Source: Asterionellopsis glacialis (taxonomy: Eukaryota > Bacillariophyta > Plagiogrammaphyceae > Rhaphoneidales > Asterionellopsidaceae). Taken from it: DNA of 13,724 nt. The DNA is taken from positions 1 to 13,724 of the forward strand of contig WKLE02003038.1 in the NCBI GenBank assembly GCA_014885115.2. Reading direction: 5' to 3'. Of the stretch, positions 1-8,571 are shown in pieces (positions within the stretch are counted from its first letter, which is position 1; every line of letters begins with the position of its first letter). Under the pieces are notes generated by a model. The model ran no database searches. It saw only the letters and a list, made by a program, of their open reading frames with translations, and had not been told where the DNA came from. The translations under genes were made by a program, and so were the position numbers.

Positions 1-626
1 TTACAAACCTATTTGCCACGAAAGGTATTAACCGGGTTCAAGAATCCCATACCCTGTAGAAAGATTAGTAAAAAGTTCTTTTTTAGACCAACCTGAGTTG
101 AGAACTGTGATTTAGGGATCAAAAACTACTTACATAAGAGGTGCTCTCTCGTCATTACGTTAATCATTCATATACTCGCAGTATGCAGGTACTCTATTGA
201 ATTTTGTTTGTTTTGCCACTGATTTATATATTTATAATAATTTGAATATCTATTTCATACTCGTTGTGGGTCATGTAATCTATTAACTGTATCATAAAAT
301 AAGACACTTGCAGCTTCAATGAAAAAACTTAAGGTGAGACGGATCTTACAATAAAAAAATTAACGCAATGTGTTTGCAAAGAACTGGTAACGAATTTCGT
401 TGGAACAACAGAGAAAGAAAACCAGAAACGTGGAGCTTCCAAGAAAAAACTTAAGGTGAGACGAATCTTCGAAACAAGCTGTTCGCAAAGTACTCGGAAC
501 GAGTTGGATCATTAGCTGTAGAGATCACTGTACAGCATTTCTTTTATTTCGTTTTTGGTTAAGAAGACTCTCAGCACACTTCCAACACATATACTGTAAA
601 GGATCAAATTCATTATTTGTAGAAGA
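1..626. other. Upstream intergenic DNA of the transporter gene
   Basis: No coding region could be supported here; all frames are broken by stops. The left two thirds are AT-rich. The notable content is a direct repeat with two copies about 122 bp apart, listed separately. The last stretch before 627 is presumably promoter and 5' leader of the amino-acid transporter. A TTTGTAG at 616-622 just before the ATG could be a 3' splice site of a leader intron, but nothing proves this. Confidence 0.5.
313..508. repeat. Direct repeat, two copies 122 bp apart, upstream of the transporter
   Basis: Copy one (about 313-403) and copy two (about 435-508) share a perfectly identical 20-base core at 321-340 and 443-462, GAAAAAACTTAAGGTGAGAC. 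The flanks are also similar: GCTTC before the core, GATCTT or AATCTT after it, then a weaker match TGTTYGCAAAG..AACGA..TTGG (370-403 and 480-507). The core contains AAG|GTGAG, which resembles a 5' splice donor, so the repeat may be a duplicated leader-exon end. Alternatively it is a duplicated regulatory block. Function is unknown. Confidence 0.8.
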
Positions 627-2560
627 ATGAGTGATAAAGAATCAACACCCAGCAGTGACACATTTGTTGCCTTTCGCAGGGCATCAAATATTGCTCGAGC
701 GACGAGTGGGCGCTACCTGGATGATAAAGAATCAACACCCAGCCGTGACGCATTTGCTTCCTTTCGAAATGCATCAAATATTGCTAGAGAGACGAGTAGG
801 CGCTCCCTGACAAGGTTGGAATCATCGAGAAGATTAAACGTTGGAGGATTGTCAAAACAAGCTTCATTTGGGAGAGGATATTTGGTATCATCGCAAAGAT
901 TGAGCGTTGGAAGCTTGTCAAAACAAGCTTCATTTGGTAGAGGAGCTTTTGCAACAATTGTGGAAGAAAACTTAGTTGGTCTTAGTTCTTTTTTGATTTC
1001 ATGTTTAATAACCAACTATATCAGCGTTGGTTATCTTCTCTTACCATGGGCATTTGCTCATACTGGAATGTTACTAACATCCATCATCTTTACGTTTGTT
1101 ATGGGGTTAACATATGTAACTTCCACCTATCTTATGGAGGCATGCGCAAGAGCTGAGTTCCTTGCTGCACAAGAGGAGGATAGTCTCATTTCTATGGGAG
1201 AAGACGAAGAAGAAGCTGCACAAGTTCCTCCTATGGACCTAGACGCAACATGTTTTACGGACGACTCGGCGAAAGTAACAGATAAAAAAATGTCACAAAA
1301 AAATGGAAACATTGGATCCGATGACAACTGTCGAGATCTCCCAGTCATCAAGCAAGACCGAAAATTCGAACTCCCCGACTTGGCAAGAGTCTTCCTTGGT
1401 GAACGCTGGCAGTATTTCTTCACCATGACAACTCTAATTGATCTCTATGGTATCACATGGACTGCAGCATCTGTGTTTGCTTTGTCCTTGGATGTGGAAT
1501 TTTCTATGGGAAACGGCGATCATGACTATGAATTCTTCATTCTCATCTTTGCTGCGATCGTCATACCATTATCTTTCTTTGCAGTCATTGATCAAGTGCA
1601 GGTTCAGATGGGCTTCTTGTGTGGGCGTGTTTTGATGGTGCTGTTAATGATGATTACCACAGCCGCAGCATACCAATCAGATAAACCCCATTTTCAGGAT
1701 CCACTGGACGGCTCGCAGTGGCACAGTGTACCACTTGCGGACACTTCGAATATCTCTGCATCCATTCAGATTGCAATATTCTCAACTGCGTATCAATTTT
1801 CTGTCCCTGTCATTGCCGAGGCATCGAAGCACAAGTCCAAACTCCCTCAAATGTACGGATCGGCGTGCACATATTTGTTTGTGACCATGTTGGTATTGAG
1901 CTTGGTTGTAGCAGGGTATTTTGGACCAGATTACATTGAGGAAAGTTGCAATTTGAACTGGAAGAACTACACAGGTGGAACAAGAGTCTTGCAAGATGAT
2001 GGTACAAGTACAGGTACAGCGTGGTGGGCAAAGCTAATTTCCTACTATGTAGTCTTCTTCCCTGTAATTGACGGAGTGTCTCTATTTTCATTGTGTGCAT
2101 TCTCACTTGGAGAGATACTGAAAGGTTTTTGGTATGGAGACAAAGTCCACGAATTAGAGGATGACTGGAAGAAACACATTTTTTTCCGGCTATTAGGATG
2201 TGTTCCACAACTTGTTGGTGCAACATTTGTCAGCGACCTTAATGCCATGTAAGTAATCTAAGGGCCTTTCTGCAGCCACACATCACTACTGTATGTTCGA
2301 TGAAAAAATCAAACTCACTTACAAAATTGGTTGCTGTTTTGGGTAGTGCTAAGTATGCAGGTATCTTCACAGTCTTGAGTTACACAGTTTGTCCCTGCCT
2401 CGTTGCCATTTATTCCTCAAAACTCCTTCGATCAGTCAACCTTCCAACGAAGACAAGATATCATACAGTATTCTCCAACGAAATCTGTGGGTGGCTGATA
2501 GCCTTTCTTGGAATTGCTTCGATTGCATATGTCGTTGTTGGTTCCATGATAGAACTTTAG
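627..2560 (+). CDS. AAAP/SLC38-like amino-acid transporter (two exons)
   Basis: Predicted integral membrane transporter of the amino acid/auxin permease superfamily, probably moving amino acids with a cation; substrate and membrane cannot be told. Coding exons are 627-2248 and 2347-2560, giving 611 residues. Residues 1-108 are hydrophilic, Ser/Arg-rich and internally repeated. About 11 hydrophobic segments follow: near 116-139 (with a VGYLLLPWAF motif typical of the first helix), 148-170, 264-290 (YGITWTAASVFALSL), 303-325, 330-350, 376-400, 412-434, 470-498, 519-535, 541-562 and the C-terminal tail. A long acidic loop (about 178-250) separates helices two and three. Splicing restores a continuous SDLNAIAKYAGIF segment; unspliced reading stops at once in GTAAGT. 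The start is the first ATG of the frame with G at -3. The family call is from overall pattern; confidence in the exact subfamily is low. Confidence 0.85.
630..809 (+). repeat. In-frame 90-bp tandem duplication (30-residue module x2)
   Basis: Residues 2-31 and 32-61 of the transporter are two copies of one module, 21 of 30 residues identical, sharing DKESTPS, ASNIAR and TS.R. The DNA copies are also very similar and sit head to tail with no gap. Each copy carries Ser/Thr next to Arg (for example RRAS), so the segment may be a cytosolic phosphorylation region; that is inference. Confidence 0.9.
831..944 (+). repeat. In-frame 66-bp-period duplication (LSKQASFGRG module x2)
   Basis: Residues 69-84 and 91-106 of the transporter, RL.VG.LSKQASFGRG, are repeated with a 22-residue period. 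The underlying DNA shares TTGTCAAAACAAGCTTCATT in both copies. It directly follows the 30-residue module, so the whole N-terminal tail before the first membrane segment arose by local duplications. Confidence 0.9.
2249..2346 (+). other. GT-AG intron, 98 bp, phase 2
   Basis: The donor is GTAAGT at 2249 and the acceptor TTTTGGGTAG ends at 2346. Exon one ends with AT and exon two begins with T, making an Ile codon. Two other AGs nearby, CTGCAG ending at 2275 and TATGCAG ending at 2360, put the downstream exon in the wrong frame. Only 2346 joins to the open frame that carries the last hydrophobic segments and ends at the TAG at 2558-2560. Confidence 0.85.
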
Positions 2561-3181
2561 GTAGACTGCACGTATGGTATGTGAGTCTTCTGTATTCTCA
2601 CAGAGATATTTTGTAACAGGTAACAATGTTAGTACTCTAGACTCTAAGAAAATTAGTTTAGACAAGAAGTCGTCATATAAATAAATCTTGCATATTAGTT
2701 TACTACTTGTCATCTAATACAGACTATAAGATGCCCATCAGAATGCATCAATATAGGAAACTTGTGCTTGTATATGAAATACTATATGCAAAAGAGACTG
2801 AGAATAGGTATCGATATAAATCGCTCACATATCAGACCACCATGGGTGGTAGGGGAATCCATGGGCATTCATCGTAACTAAAAGAGACAGAATCCAACTT
2901 TGAACATTAACCAAAAAGCGCACTTTCTTCAAAGGAGGGCGATCAATCCAAACTAATGTTTTCAAGTTCGTAGGTGATCCAGCATGATATAATGTTATGA
3001 TATGTAGTTGTGGGTTTCGTAGTACCTTAAACTGTTGCTTGTCTTGGTATGTTCAAACATCTATTTAAACTAACTAATTAATATAGCCATAGTAGCAATA
3101 TATTATATATATATTCTACACCCCACTAATAATATGTTGTAATAATAAATTAGAATTCTTTAAAGCTCAATTTTTTGATAT
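2561..3181. other. Intergenic gap between convergent genes
   Basis: The transporter and the kinase end towards each other here. The gap is AT-rich with no supportable gene. An AATAAA at 2680-2685, about 120 bp past the transporter stop, could serve as a polyadenylation signal. A short inverted pair CCACC/GGTGG lies near 2838-2850. Nothing else stands out. Confidence 0.5.
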
Positions 3182-4777
3182 TCATCGATCCAATGCCAAG
3201 GCTTCACCCAATACTTCACTTAGACGTGAACGGCCAGGTTTAGCACCATTACCATTCTTGTTAGTGTTGTTAGGGTCATCTCCATCTGTAGAATCACCTG
3301 TAACGGAAAATGCGGCTGCAGCACTTGAGGTTGCTGAACCAAGTTTGAATTGTGTATTAAGTTTGCGTAATGTACTAAAGCTCGTTGGGTTGTTCGATGC
3401 ACCAGCACCACCCGCACCTTCAAGTCCTTCGGGAATACGACCAAGTGCAGAAGTACTTGCTACACGGTTGGCTAATAAAGATCCAGCCAAACCTTGAATT
3501 TCAGGTTCCGCCAAGGATCGTACTTGACGTTTCAATGCACGATAAATTTCTTTCATGGGTGGACGTACTTCAATATCTCTGGTCCAGCTCCATTTTAATA
3601 TATTAGCAAGCTTACACGGCCAAGTTGGTTCAAGTGGTGGACGTTCATTGCTCTTCACAACACGTTCCATATGTTGACGTAATGACATGTCATGGAATGG
3701 TTCTACCAAGGAACATATCTGCCAAAGCAGTATACCAAAACTGTAAACGTCTGCACCTAGATTGTACGGTTCGTTCAAGGCGACTTCAGGTGCCATGTAC
3801 CGTCGTGATCCTGTTTGACCCGACATTTCATATGTCCCATCGACATTACCCTCATTCGGATTAAGTTCCTTGGCAAGACCAAAGTCAAACAATTTTAATG
3901 TACCATTGACATCAAATCCAACATTGTCGGGCTTCAAGTCGCGAAAGATAATGTTGTAGGAATGTAAGTGTTTCATGGCACTTGATATGGAGACTGCCAC
4001 TAACAAACGGTCCATTAATTTCGTTGATGCCTCACGTTGCCATTTGCCTAATCGTTTGTCTAATGTATCATGCAATTGATCTACAATAATAAAGTAACAT
4101 CCCTCTACACCATATTGAAATCCACCTACACCCGATGCCGCCATACCATGAATTTGAATTATATTGGGATGTTGTGCTAAATTTGCCAATATTTTAGTTT
4201 CGACCATCAAGTCTGCTGCACCATTGGTAAAGTCTTCACGGTTGGACATGACTTGTGTCTGTAACATTTTCACGGCATACCGATCACGTGTAGCCGAGGC
4301 GGCAAATGCCTCCCGCGATTCTTGCTCTTCATCGGAGAATGAAAGGTTGTAATTATCATTCGAATGACCATTAATTTGACCATTTTCCACAGATAATGAG
4401 GATGATGACGAACCACCAGACTGGGAAGATGACGATGATGTTTGTTGTAAATCTACACAGTATAATTCAAATACATTATTAAATCCACCAGAACCTAACA
4501 AGTCGCCCAACACAACTTCTTCTCGATCAAATCGTGGGATATTTTGTTCACGTGCACGATCAATGACCTGGGAATAGGATTCCATATCCCGAACGACACG
4601 TGATGCAATTTTATAGGCAGATCGACATATATCTGGATCAGGACCAACCGGGTCTTCATACTCATTATCGGCGTCGTTTACATCATCATGAACATTCGTA
4701 TTATTGTATTTTTTGGTAGGATAGCTACGAGGATATTCAGAACCATTACTACGAGAAGGTGCAACTCGTTGTGTCAT
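3182..4777 (-). CDS. TKL-like Ser/Thr protein kinase
   Basis: Predicted soluble protein kinase of 531 residues, substrate unknown. Kinase core about 88-425: glycine loop GSGGFNNVF (95-103), ATP-binding Lys170 in YAVKML, helix-C Glu193, catalytic loop FRDLKPDN (278-285, Asp280, Lys282, Asn285), DFG at 298-300, TGSRRYMAPE (322-331), ADVYSFGILLWQ (342-353) and conserved Arg405. The usual His of HRD is Phe278. A roughly 50-residue Ser-rich insert (111-165) splits the N-lobe between strands two and three. The tail after 425 is low complexity (Ser, Ala, Asn, Gly). The frame is open 54 codons further upstream, but that extension begins with TTG at 4939; the first ATG is at 4777 with A at -3, so it was chosen. 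The open upstream frame leaves room for an unseen 5' exon. The VYSFGILLWQ block favours the TKL group; no named family is claimed. Confidence 0.88.
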   Translation of the reverse strand: MTQRVAPSRSNGSEYPRSYPTKKYNNTNVHDDVNDADNEYEDPVGPDPDICRSAYKIASRVVRDMESYSQVIDRAREQNIPRFDREEVVLGDLLGSGGFNNVFELYCVDLQQTSSSSSQSGGSSSSSLSVENGQINGHSNDNYNLSFSDEEQESREAFAASATRDRYAVKMLQTQVMSNREDFTNGAADLMVETKILANLAQHPNIIQIHGMAASGVGGFQYGVEGCYFIIVDQLHDTLDKRLGKWQREASTKLMDRLLVAVSISSAMKHLHSYNIIFRDLKPDNVGFDVNGTLKLFDFGLAKELNPNEGNVDGTYEMSGQTGSRRYMAPEVALNEPYNLGADVYSFGILLWQICSLVEPFHDMSLRQHMERVVKSNERPPLEPTWPCKLANILKWSWTRDIEVRPPMKEIYRALKRQVRSLAEPEIQGLAGSLLANRVASTSALGRIPEGLEGAGGAGASNNPTSFSTLRKLNTQFKLGSATSSAAAAFSVTGDSTDGDDPNNTNKNGNGAKPGRSRLSEVLGEALALDR

Positions 4778-6053
4778 GCTGTTATTTTGGGAAAGGGATT
4801 GTTTCGTGTAGTCTTGTTCAAATGAGAACACGACAAAGTAAGTTGTTGTCGGTGTGAAGAGATCAACTGGCAGATAACACTTAACTGCGTCACGAAAGGA
4901 AAGCAGGATAAAGCTAAAGAGACTCAAGCGATGATGCAAAAGGCTTATTTAGTCAACTATCGACAAATAAAGCAGAATACACGGATATGATTTAAGTGTG
5001 CGGCCTGGTATTCATAACAAGACCTCAAGAGGACTATGGATTGGTTTGAGGAGAGGCGCTTCAGAGGCCTTCGGGACCCAATAATATATTGCCAGAAGTT
5101 CAAGTCTGTGAAGTAGGTGGTGGGTCGTGGTGCCTTTATGTATAAAAATATCCTTTTTTAAGTTGCTTTTCTTGTTTTTGATTAACAGAGATACTCGTCC
5201 TCCAATAAACTTTCAGGTTCCGTACCGAAGATAGACGGTACCGAATGAACCTGTACCCAGGACCAGTTGGATACAGTATATACCCACAGGGATGCGTTAG
5301 GTAAGTCACATAGGATTTCGAGGTGGCAAATGGTACTTGGATAGATTTGTTTACAAAAGACACCATTAATGCCTTGTAGACCAGTACCAGGTTCATCATT
5401 TCGTCCAGTCAGTTTAGTATGGTATTTGGAATTTATTGGGTTAAATAGATAAATTCCTCTTGTGTTCCTTGAAGTGGACTTACTGCCTTCAACGTTACGT
5501 CATATACAAAAAAGCAAAAAAGAATTTCTTTTTATTACTGTATATTACTGATAAAACATGATTAGTACTGACAAAACCCCTTCCAAAGAACAGACAAGAC
5601 ATACAGGTGGGTATACCTTCTGGCAAACGTCTAACCTTTGTACGCGTTTGAATCATCGAAAGGACCAATCTACATTAATACAAACCACTCAATGCTAGGA
5701 GTACTCCTCCACCAATGATCTTTGTTATTCAAAATAAGTAATAAATAGGTGTTTTTTACAACACAAAAATCTATACATGTATAGGATTGAGAACACCAAT
5801 TGTCTAGTGACGTAAGAAGTCCTTTCTGAGTATATTATATTATTTGAATTTGTCCGTGAATACTTATTTATTTGACAATAATTATGCCCGGCAGGCCAAG
5901 GAGCACTACCGGCTAAACCAGTACCTGGTACAGGTAAATCTAAAAAAACATAGAAGATTGTGGTAGGACTAGATTACCTTGTATGGCAGTAGTCCCAGAT
6001 TACTGGTAATTTGTACTGTACCAGGAATTTGGAACTTACCTTTACCAGGTACA

Positions 6054-6079
6054 GGTACCAGGTACATGTACCTGGTACC
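6054..6079. repeat. 26-bp perfect palindrome
   Basis: The left half GGTACCAGGTACA (6054-6066) is the exact reverse complement of the right half TGTACCTGGTACC (6067-6079), with no spacer. Palindromy stops at 6053 and 6080. More GGTACC words follow at 6084 and 6095. Confidence 0.95.
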
Positions 6080-6461
6080 ATAAGGTACCGGTACGGTACC
6101 TTGTACTGCAGCTGATCAGTATCATTAGTCGGTCCTATCTGGTCTAGACTCCCAGGTACAGTCAGTAGACAGCATGTGGGAATGAATGTGGTTTGCGGTA
6201 GTGTACCCGGTAATTGAGGACCCAGAGACTAACAGGTACAAGTACCGGTACGACAAACAATTATGCCACCCCTCTCAGCCCATCCTCAAACCTTCCGAAA
6301 ATAATTTCTTAGATTCTGTCTGTACCTGTAAAGGTACAGTCGCTGCCGTAGAATCATCTCATACTCTGTGGATGGTATCTGAAGTTCTACCTGTAAGGAT
6401 TACTCTCGTAGGAACCTTAGGACAACTGCTTTAACGTCGGAGCTTTTTTACCTTCAAGGAC

Positions 6462-6483
6462 CTACCGGTAGGCCTACCGGTAG
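6462..6483. repeat. 22-bp perfect palindrome made of two CTACCGGTAG units
   Basis: CTACCGGTAG, GC, CTACCGGTAG: each 10-bp unit is itself palindromic and the whole 22 bp is also its own reverse complement. It runs directly into a further inverted repeat with a 2-base loop at 6481-6496. Confidence 0.95.
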
Positions 6484-7359
6484 AGAGGACTCTCTAGTAG
6501 GACAAGGAGAAATACTGTCTGTATATTCGATCGGATTTTGGTGGCGGACACTACAAGAAAAAGCAAGGAGTGATGATATTCATACCTGCTACTGTATCAT
6601 GATCATGATGTGATGTTGCTAGTTCATCTAATCGACTCCTCCAGCTTACCTACAACACACAACAATCAATCTTATAAAGAATATTCTATTGAACGTTCAT
6701 ACAGGACATTTAACATAATAGAGACCCTCCCCCAAAAGAGAGACAGGTCACAATTCCCCCCAAGATTTAGTACTTTCAAAAAGCAGTAAAATTTCTTTTA
6801 TTCCTGTTATTCTTTATTATTTGGTCTGTGGTATATGGTATAGATGTCCGTTTGATACACAATATATGAAATAGAGCTTTACCTTGTAGCATTGACTGTT
6901 TGAAGTCCTACCTGGTACTCCCTAAAATTGCTAAAAAAATCATTACCAGGTGCCTTGAATCAAGATATAAATGAAGGAAATGGAGGTAGGATGTGAGATG
7001 CAGTAAAGTAGAGAATGCAAAGTCTCCGTATGCAGCATTGTTTCGATATGAACCAATTGTAAGAGCATTGAAGAACGCATAGCGTAACATTCATAGACAT
7101 TATAGTTCTGTGACGAAAAGTAGCCTATTTTTAGTTTTTTGTTCATACGGAGACTACTGCACGAATGATGTGCGCCAGTGTGTGGCGTTGCGGGGGTTGC
7201 GTTGCTGGGTTTCTGTCCGAAGCATTTCACTCCTGATCGTTAGACGCCATCATTCGCTTCTGACAAACACCAGTCTCTGCGAGGGACTAGTTAGTGCACA
7301 ACCTAACCATCTTGTTGACCGTAGTCAGCGATAGACGCTTATCGTTGTTACATCTGTAC

Positions 7360-7893
7360 ATGCATTGCACTAAATTATATCGATTCATTCTGATCTTGCC
7401 TAACTTGTTATTTCTAGTGGAAGGCATTGGTTCTAAAGATCTCGATAATATTGTACAGCAACCTCCACAACAATCGTCAACTTTGTCAGAAAACATGAAA
7501 AAATGTCGTTGTGTCCTTTGTGGGCAAATGATCATAGCCGAGACGCAAGAAGACTGTGTGAAACACATGGAACAATGCACAGCATTTCAAAGAGTTCATC
7601 CTGAAGATGGTGATTTAAATCCAAATGGGGTTTACCCGCCGCAGGAGCAAGGTAGTAGTAATGACGCTGCATCATCATCCACAATGACCCCACCTCAGGA
7701 GCAAGCGGTTCAAAATGATAATGATGCTACTAAAGATAAATATACCACGGAAACCAATGTAGAAGAGCTGTCCATTAAGGAAATGCGTCAATTAATCACA
7801 AAGTGTGGACTTTCCTACGCAGATTGCATTGAAAAAATCGATTTGCGAACAAGAGCTAAAGAAGCATTACGATTACTGAACGAAAAAACATAG
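7360..7893 (+). CDS. Small CCHC zinc-finger protein with ARMET/SAP-like C-terminal domain
   Basis: A 177-residue protein if started at the ATG at 7360. Residues 51-73 form C-x2-C-x14-H-x3-C, similar in layout to UBZ-type ubiquitin-binding zinc fingers. A polar linker with two PPQEQ copies follows. Residues 134-177, with ELSIKEMRQLITKCGLSYADCIEK, resemble the helical C-terminal domain of ARMET/MANF and SAP-like domains. The start is uncertain. From 7360 the protein begins with a hydrophobic run (FILILPNLLFLV) that could be a signal peptide, but the ATG context is weak (T at -3). The same DNA reads as a very good intron 3' end: GCCTAAC at 7398-7404 as branch site and TTATTTCTAG ending at 7417. 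If spliced, an upstream exon would supply the start, or translation starts at 7495 (A at -3), giving 132 residues. The frame runs open to 7294 without an ATG. Function is not established. Confidence 0.7.
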   Translation: MHCTKLYRFILILPNLLFLVEGIGSKDLDNIVQQPPQQSSTLSENMKKCRCVLCGQMIIAETQEDCVKHMEQCTAFQRVHPEDGDLNPNGVYPPQEQGSSNDAASSSTMTPPQEQAVQNDNDATKDKYTTETNVEELSIKEMRQLITKCGLSYADCIEKIDLRTRAKEALRLLNEKT

Positions 7894-8564
7894 TTTCATA
7901 CTTTCTAATTGTTGCTGTGTGTGTGAGCCTTCCTTATTTTCAAACTTGATGGAAGCATGAATATTTTGACAATCTGGGAAAGAGCGACTCATGAGACTTA
8001 TGAAAAGTAGTTCCAAACACAAGCTGCACGCGGCGCAAAAGTTGATACAAAACAACGTTCGGTGCCCATTTGTCCGTGTGCATGCTTACTTAGTTGGACC
8101 TATTGATTTCTATCCAACAAAAATTTGTTCCATAAAAATTTAAACAACGAAGATGGATCTTTTAAAAAAGGATCACAGAGGAAATTTGACAATTGTTATG
8201 ACGAATGAAATACCCAGATCAAGTATGCAAACTCTCAACTCATACTTTAAAATAGCACAGTCAATGTTATTTTCCCATTCATGTTGTGAAGCAAACTTTG
8301 CGTAAAATACACTCGTTAACAACAACAACAACAACAACAACAACAACCGTGTTGAGTGTTACCGTGCTCTTATAGAATAGTCCATTTACAACTTTTAAGC
8401 AATCAATTGCATCTTCTCACTGTCTGGGCTTTTTCAGATCATCATCTGAAGTCTACGATGGATCAATTTTTGAGACGCGAGGATGAAACGAAAGTGAAAG
8501 GCTATCGAATTACGCTCATTGTCGAAGAAAACACGGAATCGCACAATTCATATACTGCCAATCA
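7894..8564. other. Gap between convergent genes, with small candidate frames
   Basis: No recognised gene lies between the zinc-finger gene and the dioxygenase-like gene. It contains an (AAC)10 microsatellite and a possible two-exon small gene on the plus strand, both listed separately. The part from 7894 to 8152 holds nothing else that could be supported. Confidence 0.5.
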
Positions 8565-8571
8565 TCAATAA
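8153..8571 (+). CDS. Candidate two-exon small gene, 67 residues, unknown function
   Basis: An ATG at 8153 with A at -3 opens a short frame. A donor-like GTATGC at 8223 and an acceptor CTTTTTCAG ending at 8437, behind a pyrimidine tract, are phase-compatible (one base before, two after). They would join exon 8153-8222 to 8438-8571, giving a 67-residue hydrophilic protein that ends HNSYTANHQ. Unspliced, the first frame is 50 residues and ends at 8305. The product resembles no family I know. Its stop overlaps the 3' end of the opposite-strand gene by 7 bp. Phase agreement alone occurs one time in three, so this is only a candidate. Confidence 0.25.
8318..8347. repeat. (AAC)10 microsatellite
   Basis: Ten perfect copies of AAC. 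It lies outside any confident coding region, inside the putative intron of the candidate small gene. Likely length-variable between strains. Confidence 0.97.

Larger units (their letters stand above)
5917..6500. repeat. GGTACC-rich palindrome cluster
   Basis: This stretch repeats a small vocabulary: GGTACC, CCAGGTAC, GTACCGGTAC and CTACCGGTAG. Four GGTACC words lie within 6054-6100. Perfect or near-perfect inverted repeats include 6054-6079 (26 bp), GTACCGGTAC at 6242-6251, an 8-bp stem with GTAA loop at 6320-6339 (CTGTACCT/AGGTACAG), 6462-6483 (22 bp) and a TAGAGAG/CTCTCTA hairpin at 6481-6496. It may be a decayed satellite or a hairpin-prone spacer; no gene product is implied. Confidence 0.75.
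4778..7359. other. 2.6-kb intergenic region between divergent genes
   Basis: It holds the 5' side of the kinase (left) and of the zinc-finger gene (right). Two ATG-started frames, 5136-5399 (-) and 6186-6434 (+), are short, partly made of GGTACC-type repeat words and resemble no family, so they are not called as genes. 5917-6500 is rich in short palindromes, described separately. A GC-richer patch lies at about 7160-7290 and is probably the promoter or leader of the downstream gene. No RNA gene or transposon was recognised. Confidence 0.5.

Noticed and set aside
2249..2275. Alternative 27-bp intron using CTGCAG as acceptor
   Set aside because: Too short for a normal spliceosomal intron and leaves the downstream exon out of frame.
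5136..5399. ATG-started minus-strand frame of 87 codons
   Set aside because: No recognisable domain, overlaps repeat-like GGTACC words, and no splice or codon pattern supports it.
6186..6434. ATG-started plus-strand frame of 82 codons
   Set aside because: It lies inside the GGTACC-rich block, its residues partly derive from repeat words (NRYKYRYDK), it has no family resemblance and the surrounding composition is intergenic.
6943..7230. Minus-strand frame of 95 codons
   Set aside because: Starts with GTG, not ATG, has a random-looking product and overlaps the likely promoter of the zinc-finger gene.
8318..8347. (AAC)10 considered as the start of a CRISPR-like or telomere-like array
   Set aside because: It is a simple trinucleotide microsatellite with no spacers and no telomere unit.
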